The notes below the pieces were generated by a model. It saw only the letters and a program-made list of their open reading frames with translations, was not told the origin of the DNA and did no database searches. 64,000 nt of DNA from Pyrococcus furiosus DSM 3638 (GTDB lineage: Archaea; Methanobacteriota_B; Thermococci; Thermococcales; Thermococcaceae). Of the stretch, positions 12,117 to 21,620 are shown in pieces. Location of the stretch: assembly GCF_000007305.1 (NCBI RefSeq), contig NC_003413.1, positions 1,111,318-1,175,317 on the forward strand. Direction: 5' to 3'. A program made the translations under genes and the position numbers. Positions within the stretch are counted from its first letter, which is position 1. Every line of letters starts with the position of its first letter.

Positions 12117-13412
12117 ATGATGAGAGCAATTGGTGTTATTAGAAAATCTCGACAGGAGAGAATTAGTAGGGAAGAGTTTGAAGACCTTTTAAGGAGTGCA
12201 GGTTATGAGATTCTTGCAATAGTTGAGCAGGTTAGAGAGGAACATCCCAGATATAATATAGGACCCGGGAAGGTTGAAGAGCTTAAAAGTCTCGTCAAGG
12301 AACTCAAACCAGATAAGGTTGTTTTTGCCAATAAATTGACTCCTTCTCAAGCTTACAATCTTTGGAAAGAGCTAAGGGTTGATATAATTGATAAGTGGCA
12401 ACTTGTCCTCGAAATATTTGAAAAGAGAGCTCATTCCAAAGAGGCAAAGCTCCAAGTTGAGCTAGCTAACCTTCAGTATGAATTACCTCTCGTTAAGGAA
12501 GCAATACGAAGAATAAAAATGGGTGATAGAGCTGGATTCAAGGGTATGGGTGAGTACCAGGTTCACCAATACTTTAAGCACATAAGATATAGAATGGGAA
12601 AAATCAGAGAAGAGCTGGAGAAGATAAAGGCAGAGAGAGATATAAGAAGGAAGAAGAGAGAAGAGGACGGATTTGTTCTAGTTGCCCTTGCTGGATATAC
12701 AAATGCAGGAAAATCTACACTCCTAAACGCTTTGACTGGAGAAAACGTCGAAGCAAAAAATCAGATGTTCACAACACTAGATACGACAACAAGGAGATTC
12801 AAGCTTGGAGGGAAGCTACTCCTCATTACCGACACTGTCGGTTTTATCGACAATTTACCCCCTTTCATCGTTGAGGCATTCCACTCAACCCTAGAGGAGA
12901 TAGTAAAGGCCGACATAATAGTTCTAGTCTTAGATTCAAGTGAAGCTTGGCCTGAAATAAGGAGGAAGTTCTTTGCATCTCTCAATGTCCTCAGAGAGTT
13001 GAAGGCATTAGAAAGGCCAATGATAATAGCCCTTAACAAGATCGATAAAGTGACTCCCGAGGATGCCGAAACAAAGAAAATGCTTCTAAAGGAGATAGCT
13101 GACGGAAGAGTAAACTTGGTTGAAGTTGTAAAGATCTCCGCAAAGAACGGAATTCTTGAAGAGTTGTACACCGCTTTAGAGAAGGCTCTCCTAAAGCTAC
13201 CTAAGTTCCAATTCTTTGAGATAGTTGTGAAGGACCCCACCCAAGTTGGAAAGATTCTCTCTCTAGTTTACTCCGTAGGAGATGTCCTCGAGGTCACCTA
13301 TAATGGAGGGGAAGAGACCACAATTAAGGCATATATGCAGAGCGGAATGATAAGAGAGTTAACAAAGCTGGGTGTAGAGATAAAGAGACTACAAATCAGA
13401 GAAGAAGCTTAA
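12117..13412 (+). CDS. hflX: GTPase HflX
   Basis: HflX is a ribosome-associated GTPase that splits or rescues stalled ribosomes, especially after heat stress. The N-terminal HflX domain contains the glycine-rich NIGPGKVEELKSLV. A coiled-coil linker (residues ~150-185) leads to the G domain with G1 GYTNAGKST, G2 around TTLDTTTRRF, G3 DTVGFIDNLP and G4 NKID. The 431 aa length is typical of archaeal HflX. A TATA-like AAAATATAAAG sits just before the start, so the mRNA is probably near-leaderless. The 3' end overlaps the convergent permease gene by 17 bases. Confidence 0.93.
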   Translation: MMRAIGVIRKSRQERISREEFEDLLRSAGYEILAIVEQVREEHPRYNIGPGKVEELKSLVKELKPDKVVFANKLTPSQAYNLWKELRVDIIDKWQLVLEIFEKRAHSKEAKLQVELANLQYELPLVKEAIRRIKMGDRAGFKGMGEYQVHQYFKHIRYRMGKIREELEKIKAERDIRRKKREEDGFVLVALAGYTNAGKSTLLNALTGENVEAKNQMFTTLDTTTRRFKLGGKLLLITDTVGFIDNLPPFIVEAFHSTLEEIVKADIIVLVLDSSEAWPEIRRKFFASLNVLRELKALERPMIIALNKIDKVTPEDAETKKMLLKEIADGRVNLVEVVKISAKNGILEELYTALEKALLKLPKFQFFEIVVKDPTQVGKILSLVYSVGDVLEVTYNGGEETTIKAYMQSGMIRELTKLGVEIKRLQIREEA

Positions 13413-14337
13413 CTAAAACATAGGAAAGGCTCATAGAGAACAATGGAGCAACTACCCATCCAAGTGCAATATGTTGCACTGTCTTCTTCTTAATTCTCTC
13501 TCCAGTTGAAAGGGATATTCCAACAATCCCACCTACAACTGCCTGACCAGAGCTGACAGGAAATCCAAAATAATTTGCAATACTTATCGAAAATGCTGCT
13601 CCCATTTGTGCAGAAAAGGCAGATAAAGGGTCTAACTCAACCATTTTCTTTCCGATGATATGCATAATTGGATAGCTAAGGGTATAAGCCCCCAGAGAAA
13701 GGCACAATGCACCGAAGATTGATGCCTCTTGAGGAGTAAATGTTTCAGCCCCTACGAGGGGAGCGACTGCATTAGCTATATCATTTGTTCCAAGGGTGAA
13801 AGCAATGTAAGAACCAGAAACTATGGCCATCCACTTGTATAAAATTTCAAGCCTCTTAATGCTCTTAATTCTTCTGACAAAAATGGAATAATATCTGTAT
13901 AGGAAGATCGAGAATAGCATTGATATAAAAGGAGAGGCAACCCATGCTAAAACGATGAGGTAAAAAGTCTTCCAGTCAATTGAAGCTCCAAAAGCAAGTC
14001 CTACACCTAAAAGTGATCCAACTATTCCCTGGGTTGCCGGAAGTGGTAGACCTTTAACAGTAGCAAGAGTAATAACTAGACCCGAAGAGAGTAGAACTAT
14101 TATCAAAGCCTCCGTCGAAAGTCCAGAAACCAACTTATCTCCCACAGTTTTCATAACGGCCTCTCCCCGAAGATAAGCTCCAAGAAAGGAAAGAAGAGAG
14201 GTTATAAAAACAGCTTGACGAAAGTTTAAAATTCCCGAGCCTACAGCGGCTCCTAGGGCATTGGCAGAGCTATTGGCCCCAATATTCCATAAGAGATAAA
14301 ATGATACTCCAACTAAAACTAACTCTACAGTGAGCAC
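13396..14337 (-). CDS. Inorganic phosphate transporter, PiT family
   Basis: A polytopic membrane protein of 313 aa with two copies of the PiT signature: NIGANSSANALGAAVGSG near the N-terminus and LGTNDIANAVAPLVGA in the second half. These reflect the inverted internal duplication of this family. About eight to ten hydrophobic helices are visible. It should import phosphate, possibly as a metal-phosphate complex, driven by ions. The start is a GTG at 14337 with GGGAG upstream. It is slightly shorter than many bacterial PitA proteins. Divergence from a small HTH gene suggests no obvious operon partner. Confidence 0.88.
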   Translation of the reverse strand: MLTVELVLVGVSFYLLWNIGANSSANALGAAVGSGILNFRQAVFITSLLSFLGAYLRGEAVMKTVGDKLVSGLSTEALIIVLLSSGLVITLATVKGLPLPATQGIVGSLLGVGLAFGASIDWKTFYLIVLAWVASPFISMLFSIFLYRYYSIFVRRIKSIKRLEILYKWMAIVSGSYIAFTLGTNDIANAVAPLVGAETFTPQEASIFGALCLSLGAYTLSYPIMHIIGKKMVELDPLSAFSAQMGAAFSISIANYFGFPVSSGQAVVGGIVGISLSTGERIKKKTVQHIALGWVVAPLFSMSLSYVLVKLLL

Positions 14338-14399
14338 ATTGCTCTCCCTAGGCTTGTTCTACTTACAATTTTAAAGAATTTTGGAAGAAGAAAGAAAAG

Positions 14400-14603
14400 T
14401 CAACCTGTATAATCCGCTATCGTCTTTGCCCTGACTTTAATATCTCCCTCATACTTGATTTCAACTAGACCATCGTGCTCCAATTGTTTTAGGGTTTGAA
14501 GGAGTGTTGGCATTGAAGTCTCAAGCTCAGAACTTAAGCTCTTTAGAGAAACAACCCTCTTCTTGGTAGCTAAAACCTTATATACAAACTCCTTAGAGGT
14601 CAT
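14400..14603 (-). CDS. Small winged-helix DNA-binding protein
   Basis: A 67 aa protein consisting of one HTH domain: VSLKSLSSELETSMPTLLQTLKQLEHDGLVEIKYEGDIKVRAK has the helix-turn-helix-wing order of MarR/ArsR-like regulators. There is no effector domain, so it may act as a simple repressor or a transcription cofactor. It lies between the phosphate permease (same strand, downstream) and threonine synthase (divergent). Regulation of either neighbour is possible but not shown by the sequence. Confidence 0.72.
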   Translation of the reverse strand: MTSKEFVYKVLATKKRVVSLKSLSSELETSMPTLLQTLKQLEHDGLVEIKYEGDIKVRAKTIADYTG

Positions 14604-14676
14604 GGAAAAGACACCATACTAACTACAGCTTGGATATTAATTAATCTTTCTGGACAAAAATGTTCAGGTGATTTAT

Positions 14677-15828
14677 ATGCTTAGGTGCACTTCATGTGGA
14701 AGAATGTATTCATTTGACAGCCCATATCAAAGGTGCGAATGTGGAGAGCCTTTGGAACTTGAGCTTTTCAATGGGATGTATAAAAAGAAAGGAAAGAGGG
14801 TATGGGAAAGGTTTTCTGAGTTCTTTCCTCTCGAACTAGATCCAGAGTTAAGCTTGGGAGAAGGAGATACTCCATTAACAAGAGCAAAGAAGCTTTCGAA
14901 AGAACTTGGAATTGAGCTATATTTAAAAAACGAGACTATAAATCCCACGTGGAGTTTTAAAGATAGGGGAACCTACCTGGGAATTCATAGGGCGATACAA
15001 CTTGACTTTAGAAGGATTGGGACGGTATCAACGGGAAATATGGCGGCAAGTGTTGCCGCATATGGAGCTCATTCTGAGCTCGAAGTTTACATTTTGGTTT
15101 CCTCAACAATACCAGAGGAAAAGATTAAGGCCTTAGCTCCCTATGGAGCAAAGATTGTAAAGGTTCATGGGGACTATGGGGAACTCTATTATAGGGCCCT
15201 AGAAATAGGGCAGAAAAAGGGAATATATTTCATAAACTCGGATGATCCCTTTAGAGTTGAAGGGTATAAGAGCATAAGCTTCGAGATAAGTGAGGAGATA
15301 ACTCCAGACTACGTAATAGTCCCTACGTCATCTGGAGGCCTATTTAGAGGTATTGTGAAGGGGTTTCTGGAAGCCAAGAATAGTGGACTAATAGAAAAGC
15401 TCCCTAGATTTTTTGTGGTACAGGCTGAGGGCTGTTCTCCAATATGTAAAGCATTCAACGCTGGAAAAGAAAAGATAGAGAGATTTGAAAATCCCCATAC
15501 AATCGCCCATGCAATAGAAAATCCATATCCTCCAAGTGGAAATGCAGTCCTAAGATTGCTGAAGAAATTGAATGGCATTTGTACCACGGTTACAGATGAA
15601 GAGATTCTAGAGGCCCAGAAAATCCTGGGAAGAGAAGGAATTTTTGTTCAACTCGCATCTGCAACAGGAATAGCCGCAGTAAAAAAGCTAAGGCGAAAAG
15701 GAATTATCAAAGAAGGAGCAATTGTAGTTAGCATTCTTACGGGCTCTGGATTAAAGACATTGAGGTACATTAAGCAACCAAAAGTCGAGGAATGCTCTTT
15801 ACAAAGATTAGAAGAGTGCATTGGATAA
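14677..15828 (+). CDS. thrC: Threonine synthase
   Basis: A PLP enzyme converting O-phosphohomoserine to threonine. The N-terminal zinc-ribbon-like segment has CTSC and CECG. The PLP lysine is in WSFKDRGTYLG, and the phosphate-binding and serine loops are seen in VSTGNMAASVAAYGA and VPTSSGG. The 383 aa length fits the archaeal type. The start is ATG 14677, with GGTGAT upstream; GTG 14668 is part of that site. It stands alone in this window with no other threonine-pathway genes next to it. A cystathionine-synthase-like activity is a less likely alternative. Confidence 0.88.
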   Translation: MLRCTSCGRMYSFDSPYQRCECGEPLELELFNGMYKKKGKRVWERFSEFFPLELDPELSLGEGDTPLTRAKKLSKELGIELYLKNETINPTWSFKDRGTYLGIHRAIQLDFRRIGTVSTGNMAASVAAYGAHSELEVYILVSSTIPEEKIKALAPYGAKIVKVHGDYGELYYRALEIGQKKGIYFINSDDPFRVEGYKSISFEISEEITPDYVIVPTSSGGLFRGIVKGFLEAKNSGLIEKLPRFFVVQAEGCSPICKAFNAGKEKIERFENPHTIAHAIENPYPPSGNAVLRLLKKLNGICTTVTDEEILEAQKILGREGIFVQLASATGIAAVKKLRRKGIIKEGAIVVSILTGSGLKTLRYIKQPKVEECSLQRLEECIG

Positions 15829-15830
15829 AA

Positions 15831-17165
15831 TCACTCAGCCTTTATATATAATCCCGTTGGCACTTGGACTGAACATGAGTTGAACAATCCTGCCTTGAAG
15901 GTGTAAGGTTGAGAGCTCCTGAAGGCATGGATATTTACTGAAGATCCAAAATTCTGAACCCCTCCATCTATGCTTACTTTTCCTGCTTTTTCATATTGAA
16001 GCGACGCCACTAATCCCGCTACCGGTGCCGGAGCACCAAACAGAACAGCAATTGCACCTACTGGAATGCCAACACCAAACTGTATTCCACATTCTCCACT
16101 TGTTTCTCTAAGCAAATATTTCAAGCTAACTCCCTCGCCACTTGTCAAATAGTAGTGAAATCCCTCTTCTGTGAACTCATAAAATATCGAATCAAGTCTT
16201 GGGGGTGCTATCTCATATCCACCTTCAAGAAGGTATCCATTCGTTCCTTTTTTTGCTTTCACATCATAAATTCCAACATCTATTCTCTCTTTCCCTGTTG
16301 GAGTGCAACTATAAGATCCCATTCCCCAAGCGCAAAGGTACTCCTTTTCATGTCTATAGTAGGGCTTTCCCAAAATGTAAATGTAACCAATACTTCCAGC
16401 AGGGACGTCCACTGCCCTGTAAAAATAGTAACTTCCTTCTATCGGTATCCACTCCTTTCCATAAATTTTTACCGATGTCGAGAGAACATTAACAGGATCA
16501 TTACTATTCTTAAACTTTACACTTAGGTCAACCCCATAAACCAGGGTAGCAGAGAATTGAGTTTTATAGTTAGCTTCCAACGCTATGGAACTTTGAAGTC
16601 TTCCTTTTCCCTTTCTGTTATCTATGATCAAGATGGGAACTTTCATATAGTCTCTAGCTTCCCAAGATTCTATTGTCTCCCACTTATAGGTGTACCATCC
16701 TTCATGCTTTGGGAGGACGTCCTCTTCCACAATTTTTATTGGAATTCTCTTGCTGGCACCATTTAAGTCATTTTGGGAGATTAGAGTTGAACCAAACCCT
16801 CTGTAAAGGATTTTATTTTTTCTATCGATAATCCAGATAGAAATTCTGAGTCCATACCTCTTTTCTTTGTCAATGCTCATATTTAACTTCCCAAGTTTAA
16901 TAACACTTCTAGTAGTATCGAGAATCCAAAAACCAGAGCGCTTAATCCGATAATGTCCAAGAGTTTTAATACCTTCAGGCGTTGCTGCATCAACTTGGAC
17001 TTGAATCTCATAATCTCTAGAAAACCCTTTAAGTAATTCTCCCTCCTCATTAGTTAAGACCAAGGTTATTCCATCGTCGGACAACATCCACTGTGCAGAC
17101 ACTGAACTCCAAACTAGCGATGTTATCACTATAAAAATGAGAAATCTACCAATCCACTTGTTCAT
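15831..17165 (-). CDS. Secreted protein of unknown function
   Basis: A 444 aa protein starting MNKWIGRFLIFIVITSLVW, a clear Sec signal peptide with a likely cut after SVSA. The rest is beta-rich with many Tyr/Ser/Gly and no transmembrane anchor, except a hydrophobic GVGIPVGAIAVLFGAPAP stretch around residue 380. Two possible disulfide pairs are visible (CAWGMGSYSC and later single Cys). I recognise no domain. ATG 17165 is preferred over the longer frame because it begins exactly at the signal peptide. It probably stands alone, with a minus-strand promoter in the AT-rich gap 17170-17280. Confidence 0.65.
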   Translation of the reverse strand: MNKWIGRFLIFIVITSLVWSSVSAQWMLSDDGITLVLTNEEGELLKGFSRDYEIQVQVDAATPEGIKTLGHYRIKRSGFWILDTTRSVIKLGKLNMSIDKEKRYGLRISIWIIDRKNKILYRGFGSTLISQNDLNGASKRIPIKIVEEDVLPKHEGWYTYKWETIESWEARDYMKVPILIIDNRKGKGRLQSSIALEANYKTQFSATLVYGVDLSVKFKNSNDPVNVLSTSVKIYGKEWIPIEGSYYFYRAVDVPAGSIGYIYILGKPYYRHEKEYLCAWGMGSYSCTPTGKERIDVGIYDVKAKKGTNGYLLEGGYEIAPPRLDSIFYEFTEEGFHYYLTSGEGVSLKYLLRETSGECGIQFGVGIPVGAIAVLFGAPAPVAGLVASLQYEKAGKVSIDGGVQNFGSSVNIHAFRSSQPYTFKAGLFNSCSVQVPTGLYIKAE

Positions 17166-17285
17166 ATAAACTACCAAAATACCAGATGAATAATAAATTT
17201 ATTAAGATTATTGTTGCCAAGTAAAATACCAATGTAAGTTAATATTTATGACACATAAAAACAGAGCATCCATAAGAAGTTGAGG

Positions 17286-17302
17286 TCTCCCATTAAGGGA
17301 GA
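17286..17302 (-). terminator. Hairpin plus downstream T-rich tract (possible terminator)
   Basis: TCTCCC (17286-17291) and GGGAGA (17297-17302) form a perfect 6-bp stem with a five-base loop, about 30 bases past the stop of the lipoprotein gene. A GTTTTTATG tract lies further downstream on the same strand. Archaeal terminators mainly need the T-tract, so the hairpin may only be an mRNA 3' end structure. Confidence 0.4.
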
Positions 17303-17332
17303 AAAGAAAGTAGAGTTCGCCAAATTAGACAT

Positions 17333-17843
17333 CTACTGACCCACAACCTCTCCGTTTAGAAACCATTTGGTCATATTTTCAATTGCCTCAATAGCCTTAG
17401 TTTCATTTCTGGGTAACAGGTATGTTCCGCTGGATATCAAAATTATTACTCCATTGTTTTCTATAGCCTTCTCAACGATCTCCTGAGCAGCCTCAGGAGG
17501 AAATTCCCCCTCAACAACTCCGTATAGCGTATTATTGTAGAATATCCCAATTAGGGGAACACCTCTAACGCCGAGCAACTTGGAAAAGTTCATGTAGATG
17601 TTGTAGTTGTGCTGGCTAGCTCCGATGTCATAAAATGTCGTACTTCCCTCTCCATAATACTCAGGAAGAACCTCTTTCATCTTTTGACAACCGGGGACAA
17701 GTTGGAACTCCATAGATGTAGAAGTGAAACTTACTCTTATCTAATCCTCCAGGAGTTGTAGTGGGGGTCGACTTTTCTGTACATCCAGCGGAGATTACTA
17801 CCATTATCATTAAGAGTGCAAAGATTATCTTTCCACCCCTCAT
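17333..17843 (-). pseudogene. Thioredoxin-like lipoprotein split by a one-base frameshift at its CPGC active site
   Basis: The first frame (17843 to 17661) begins with a lipoprotein signal peptide, VVISAGCTEK, and a Thr-rich linker. It then reads FHFYIYGVPTCP and runs off frame. The second frame continues GCQKMKEVLPEYYG with a thioredoxin-like fold and the cis-Pro segment RGVPLIGIFYNN. Removing one base from the G4 run at 17693-17696 (C4 on the coding strand) joins them and restores CPGC, a classic redox motif. The span 17333-17843 is 511 bases, that is 170 codons plus one. It would be a membrane-anchored disulfide oxidoreductase outside the cell. Whether the indel is real or an error in this sequence is open. 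Confidence 0.75.
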
Positions 17844-17885
17844 TTGTCTGACCTCCTTAAAAGGTGTAGATAAGAGTAAATAAGC

Positions 17886-18272
17886 TTAACCTTTTGAAAG
17901 TCCCAGGAAGTCCAAAAGGTTCTTGGCTTTCATTCTCTTCTTGAGCTCTAAATAAGCCTCACTACCATCGCACTCCTGGGAGTATTCAATTCCAGCCTCT
18001 TCTAGGAGAAACTTCATTATCCCAAAGGCCATTGATGCCTTTTTCCCTTCCATTTCAACGGCAACAAATGGGTTTCCGTTTTTAACTCCAACAATTACAT
18101 CGAAGTTTATTCCTCCACAAAGATCTACGTCGATAAAGCTCACTTTTTCGCCCGTCTTCGTCTTTCTGACTAAAGCTCCTGGGAACTTCCTCTTTAGCTT
18201 TTCAAGAGTCCTTATAATACTCTCGTACTTATCCTGTGGGATTTCCTCCCTAATCCTAATTTTCTCTATCAT
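17886..18272 (-). CDS. Uncharacterised small protein
   Basis: A 128 aa soluble alpha/beta protein that I do not recognise. It begins with an Arg/Lys/Glu-rich helix, then the beta-like KVSFIDVDLCGGINFDVIVGVKNGNPFVAVEMEG, and ends in a helical Lys-rich tail. Start ATG 18272 has GGAG six bases upstream; a GTG at 18284 lies ahead of that site. It sits between a DUF72 gene and the lipoprotein, all on the minus strand, with small gaps that allow a single transcript. No function can be assigned. Confidence 0.6.
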   Translation of the reverse strand: MIEKIRIREEIPQDKYESIIRTLEKLKRKFPGALVRKTKTGEKVSFIDVDLCGGINFDVIVGVKNGNPFVAVEMEGKKASMAFGIMKFLLEEAGIEYSQECDGSEAYLELKKRMKAKNLLDFLGLSKG

Positions 18273-18302
18273 AGTAACTCCCACTACTTTTTGGCTCTGC
18301 TT

Positions 18303-19025
18303 TTAAAATTTCATTATCAATTGCTTGAACCTTTGTGCATCTTCACACATATTGGAGTTATTGAAGTAAACATAACTTTCTTCCACGTGGAAGGAAAGCA
18401 CTCTTTCCCTAATTTTTAGCAATTCTTCATCGCTGTACTTGTAGGAATAAATTATCCTCCCATTCTCATATTTACCATGTAGCCTGTAATAGTTTACCCC
18501 TCCTCCATGAAGCGGAACTCTAACCATTGGATCTACAACGTCAATGACGTCAAATTCCCTTACAAACTTCTTTATTCCTCTCTCGCTCCATCCTCTAAGC
18601 TCAACGGCAATCTCGAATTCTCCCCTATCTATAATGGAGAAAAACCTCTCGGCATTACTAAAGCTTTCTTCACTCTCCTTGAAACTCCTAGGGAGTTGAA
18701 TCAAGATAAACCTTGCATTCAGTATTTTTGCCTCATTCAGTGTTATTTTCCAATAATGAATAACTTCATTAGTTGGCCTTAACAGTCCAACATTCTTACT
18801 TGGCTTTACGTTACTTCTTCTCCATGTAGGGCTATTTGGAGGATGAGTTACTCCTTGAAAGGCCTTTATTGAAAATACAAACCCTTCTGGAGCTTTTTCT
18901 CTCCACTTTTTCAAGGTGCTCTCTTGGAGTATTTTGTAAAAAGTTTGCTGTATTTCCACTGTCGAGAAGTCTTGAAAGTATTTATCCTGCTTTTCACAAA
19001 ATCCGCATGTTCCAACATGTATCAT
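18303..19025 (-). CDS. DUF72 (COG1801) TIM-barrel protein
   Basis: A 240 aa protein with the DUF72 features. These are an N-terminal HVGTCGFC, FSIKAFQGVTHPP, ILIQLPRSFKESEE, AVELRGWSE and the ending HVEESYVYFNNS. The family folds as a TIM barrel and has been linked to nucleic-acid or sugar chemistry without firm proof. Start ATG 19025 is preceded by GGTGAGG. It is transcribed away from a GC-rich RNA candidate at 19075-19137. Confidence 0.8.
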   Translation of the reverse strand: MIHVGTCGFCEKQDKYFQDFSTVEIQQTFYKILQESTLKKWREKAPEGFVFSIKAFQGVTHPPNSPTWRRSNVKPSKNVGLLRPTNEVIHYWKITLNEAKILNARFILIQLPRSFKESEESFSNAERFFSIIDRGEFEIAVELRGWSERGIKKFVREFDVIDVVDPMVRVPLHGGGVNYYRLHGKYENGRIIYSYKYSDEELLKIRERVLSFHVEESYVYFNNSNMCEDAQRFKQLIMKF

Positions 19026-19074
19026 TTTCCCTCACCCTAAAAATTAAATTTCGCAAAGAGAAATTAAAGATAGC

Positions 19075-19137
19075 GGGCCGATGATGATGGTGGGCACTCG
19101 CCGATTGGTGAGGTAAGGGGCGAGGAGACAGAGGCCC
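19075..19137 (+). ncRNA. GC-rich structured RNA candidate (C/D-box-like)
   Basis: A GC-rich island in an AT-rich gap. GGGCC (19075-19079) pairs with GGCCC (19133-19137). Immediately inside lie ATGATGA (19081-19087, a box C match) and CAGA (19129-19132, an imperfect box D). CCGA (19101-19104) could be a D' box, 13 bases after box C. CTCGCC (19097-19102) can pair either with GGTGAG (19107-19112) or with GGCGAG (19119-19124), two exclusive hairpins. C/D guide RNAs of this size are common in Pyrococcus, but the D and C' boxes are weak. No target is claimed. It ends just before the TATA-like AAATATATTTATAA of the peptidase gene. Confidence 0.42.
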
Positions 19138-19184
19138 AAATATATTTATAATCTCCTTTTCCTTTAGATAATTAGGTGAGCTTA

Positions 19185-20237
19185 ATGAAAACCGAGAGAG
19201 CAAAAGAGATATTAGTTCAGCTTTTGAGAATTCCATCTCCCTCTGGGAGAGAGGACAGAATAGCACTTTACATAATGGATTTCCTGCACAGGCTTGACTA
19301 TGACGTTCATATTGAGAGTGATGGAGAGATAATAGATCTAGTAGTTAATCCAGAGGCCGAACTATTCTATGAAGTTCACATGGACACAATAGAGCCAAGG
19401 GCAGAACCCTTCGTAAGGGGGAACATAGTTTACGGAACGGGAGCTAGCGACATAAAGGGAGGCATTGCAGCGATTCTGCTAATGCTTGAGCAACTAAGAA
19501 AAGAGAACAAAGACTTGAATGTTGGGATAGTTTTTGTAAGCGATGAAGAGAAAGGTGGAAGGGGTAGTGCCCTCTTCATGGAGAGGTACAGGCCCAAGAT
19601 GGCCATAGTTCTTGAGCCAACTGATTTAGAAGTGCATATAGCACACGCTGGAAATATTGAAGCCTATTTCGAAGTTGATGGAAAGGAAGCGCATGGAGCA
19701 TGTCCGGAGAGTGGAATAAATGCAATAGAGCAGACCTTCGAAATGTTGCAAAAGCTGAAGGAACTCGAACCTTTCAAAGTAAAAGGGAAGTACTTTGACC
19801 CACACATAGGAATACAGGAGCTAATATGTGAAAACCCATTCTACTTAATTCCAGGGCTTTGTAAGGGACGATTAGAGGCAAGGTTACTACCAGAGCAGGA
19901 AGTAGAGGATGTACTAGACTTGATTGATCCAATCTTAGATGAATATACCATTAGGCATGAATACACTGAAATTTGGGACGGGTATGAGCTAAGTGAGGAT
20001 GAGGAAATTGTTCAGATTGCAAAGAAAGCAATGGAGGCAACGGGCCTCAACGAATTTGGTGGAATGAGGAGCTGGACAGATGCAATAAACTTCATGTACA
20101 ACGGAACAAAGACGATAGTATTTGGCCCAGGGAACCTTGACATCTCACACACAAAGAACGAAAGAATTGATGTGAGGGATGTAGTAAAGGCAAGTGAATT
20201 CCTAATGTATGTAAATGAAATATATGGAAAGAGCTAG
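19185..20237 (+). CDS. M20 family metallopeptidase (ArgE/LysK-like deacylase)
   Basis: A zinc-dependent deacylase or peptidase. Metal ligand motifs are [28 protein letters not shown] and [14 protein letters not shown]. The length of 350 aa fits the ArgE/DapE/LysK group, and a dimerisation lid domain lies in the middle (residues ~165-270). ATG 19185 is chosen because AGGTGAG at 19174-19180 is its ribosome-binding site. The substrate (N-acetyl-amino acid or carrier-bound lysine) is uncertain because no lysine or arginine biosynthesis genes are next to it. It overlaps the end of the convergent nsr gene by four bases. Confidence 0.82.
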   Translation: MKTERAKEILVQLLRIPSPSGREDRIALYIMDFLHRLDYDVHIESDGEIIDLVVNPEAELFYEVHMDTIEPRAEPFVRGNIVYGTGASDIKGGIAAILLMLEQLRKENKDLNVGIVFVSDEEKGGRGSALFMERYRPKMAIVLEPTDLEVHIAHAGNIEAYFEVDGKEAHGACPESGINAIEQTFEMLQKLKELEPFKVKGKYFDPHIGIQELICENPFYLIPGLCKGRLEARLLPEQEVEDVLDLIDPILDEYTIRHEYTEIWDGYELSEDEEIVQIAKKAMEATGLNEFGGMRSWTDAINFMYNGTKTIVFGPGNLDISHTKNERIDVRDVVKASEFLMYVNEIYGKS

Positions 20238-21562
20238 AACTTCAAAACCCTGGCGAGGACTATCAAGGGATCCCAAACCGGGGCAAAGGGTGGTGCATAG
20301 GCTAGGTCTGTGAAGAAGACATCCTTAGTTGTGAAGCCAGCTGTAATCATTGCTGCAGCACTGTCGATCCTGGGAAGAATTTCAGCTCCAACTGCCTGCA
20401 CTCCTAAGAGCCTGTTGGTTTCATTATCCACAACTCCCTTTAGCCATATCTCCCTTCCTCCTGGGTAATAGTGAGGCTTAGTATTTGCCTTAATGAATGC
20501 TGTCCTAACATCATATCCTTCTTTTACAGCCTCATTTTCGGTTAACCCCGTTTTTCCGATTTCCAAGTCCATGAACTTGGTAATACTAGTTCCCAGGACT
20601 CCTGGGAATTCTATCTCCTTTCCAGCTATGTTGCTTCCAGCAACGTACCCCATTTTATTACCTGCAGGAGCTAAGGGGATCCACACTCTCTTCCCAGTAA
20701 TTACATGTTTTGTTTCGGCAACATCCCCTGCGGCATATACATTCTCAACGCTAGTCTGCATTTTTTCGTTAGTCCATATTGCACCTGTCTCTCCTATCTT
20801 TACCCCCAATTGCTTTGCTAATTCAACGTTGGGCTTTATCCCCGTAGCTATTATTACTAAGTCGGCCTTGTATTCTCCCCCATCTGTAATCACTTTTTCT
20901 ACTCTCTCCCTTCCCTCTATGCTAAGGGTTTTCTCATGTAACCTCAAGTTTAAATGCTGTCTAAGCTTTTCCTCCACGATATCTGTTATTTCCTTGTCAA
21001 AGGTCTTTCTAAGAACTCTCTCGCTTCTCCCGATTAGAGTTACATTCTTCCCTCTAGTAACAAAGGCCTCGGCCATCTCTAAGGCTATGTAACCAGTTCC
21101 TATAATCACAACATCTTCAACCTTATTCTTCTCCATATATTCTGTTATAGCTACGGCATCCGGAGGTAAATCAGCTGTAAATACCCCTGGTAAGTCCACT
21201 CCTTCTATTTCAGGAATCTGGGGAGAAGCTCCATTGGCGAACACCAGATAATCCCACTCATAGCTCTTTTCTTCTCCATTCTCCCTAACTCTCACGTATC
21301 CCGTCTCGACCTCAATAACTTCAGCTTTTAAGTGAAGGTCAATTCCTCTCTTCTTAATGAACACTTCTGGAGGATAGTGCATGAGCTTTTCTTTTGGTGC
21401 GATACCTTCAACTACATACGGGATACCACAAGGAGCATGGCTCACCCACTCCGTTGCCTCGAAAACTTTAACGTCCCATTCAGGCCTCAATCTTTTTACT
21501 CTAGAAGCGGCACTCATTCCTGCTGCTCCACCACCAATTATGACTACCTTTTTCTTTTCCAT
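20234..21562 (-). CDS. nsr: CoA-disulfide/NAD(P)H sulfur oxidoreductase (NSR)
   Basis: A flavoprotein of the class III CoA-disulfide reductase group, known in P. furiosus as NSR. It reduces sulfur or CoA polysulfides with NAD(P)H when cells grow on elemental sulfur. The FAD motif [14 protein letters not shown] is at the N-terminus. The single redox Cys45 lies in [12 protein letters not shown], the NAD(P)H motif is [15 protein letters not shown], and [12 protein letters not shown] marks the second FAD contact. The C-terminal dimerisation domain follows. ATG 21562 has GGTGAG directly upstream and gives 442 aa. It is monocistronic by spacing. Confidence 0.92.
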   Translation of the reverse strand: MEKKKVVIIGGGAAGMSAASRVKRLRPEWDVKVFEATEWVSHAPCGIPYVVEGIAPKEKLMHYPPEVFIKKRGIDLHLKAEVIEVETGYVRVRENGEEKSYEWDYLVFANGASPQIPEIEGVDLPGVFTADLPPDAVAITEYMEKNKVEDVVIIGTGYIALEMAEAFVTRGKNVTLIGRSERVLRKTFDKEITDIVEEKLRQHLNLRLHEKTLSIEGRERVEKVITDGGEYKADLVIIATGIKPNVELAKQLGVKIGETGAIWTNEKMQTSVENVYAAGDVAETKHVITGKRVWIPLAPAGNKMGYVAGSNIAGKEIEFPGVLGTSITKFMDLEIGKTGLTENEAVKEGYDVRTAFIKANTKPHYYPGGREIWLKGVVDNETNRLLGVQAVGAEILPRIDSAAAMITAGFTTKDVFFTDLAYAPPFAPVWDPLIVLARVLKF

Positions 21563-21620
21563 AATCTCACCCATCCCAGGTTTAAAACCTTTAGTTAAAA
21601 AATTTTAGTGGGGAAGAAAT

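Noticed and set aside
16155-16766. Three plus-strand frames antisense to the secreted protein
   Set aside because: They overlap each other in different phases and fall within a gene with signal peptide and normal codon use.
19075-19137. H/ACA guide RNA because of ACA near the 3' end
   Set aside because: The bases before ACA have no complementary 5' strand to make the required lower stem.
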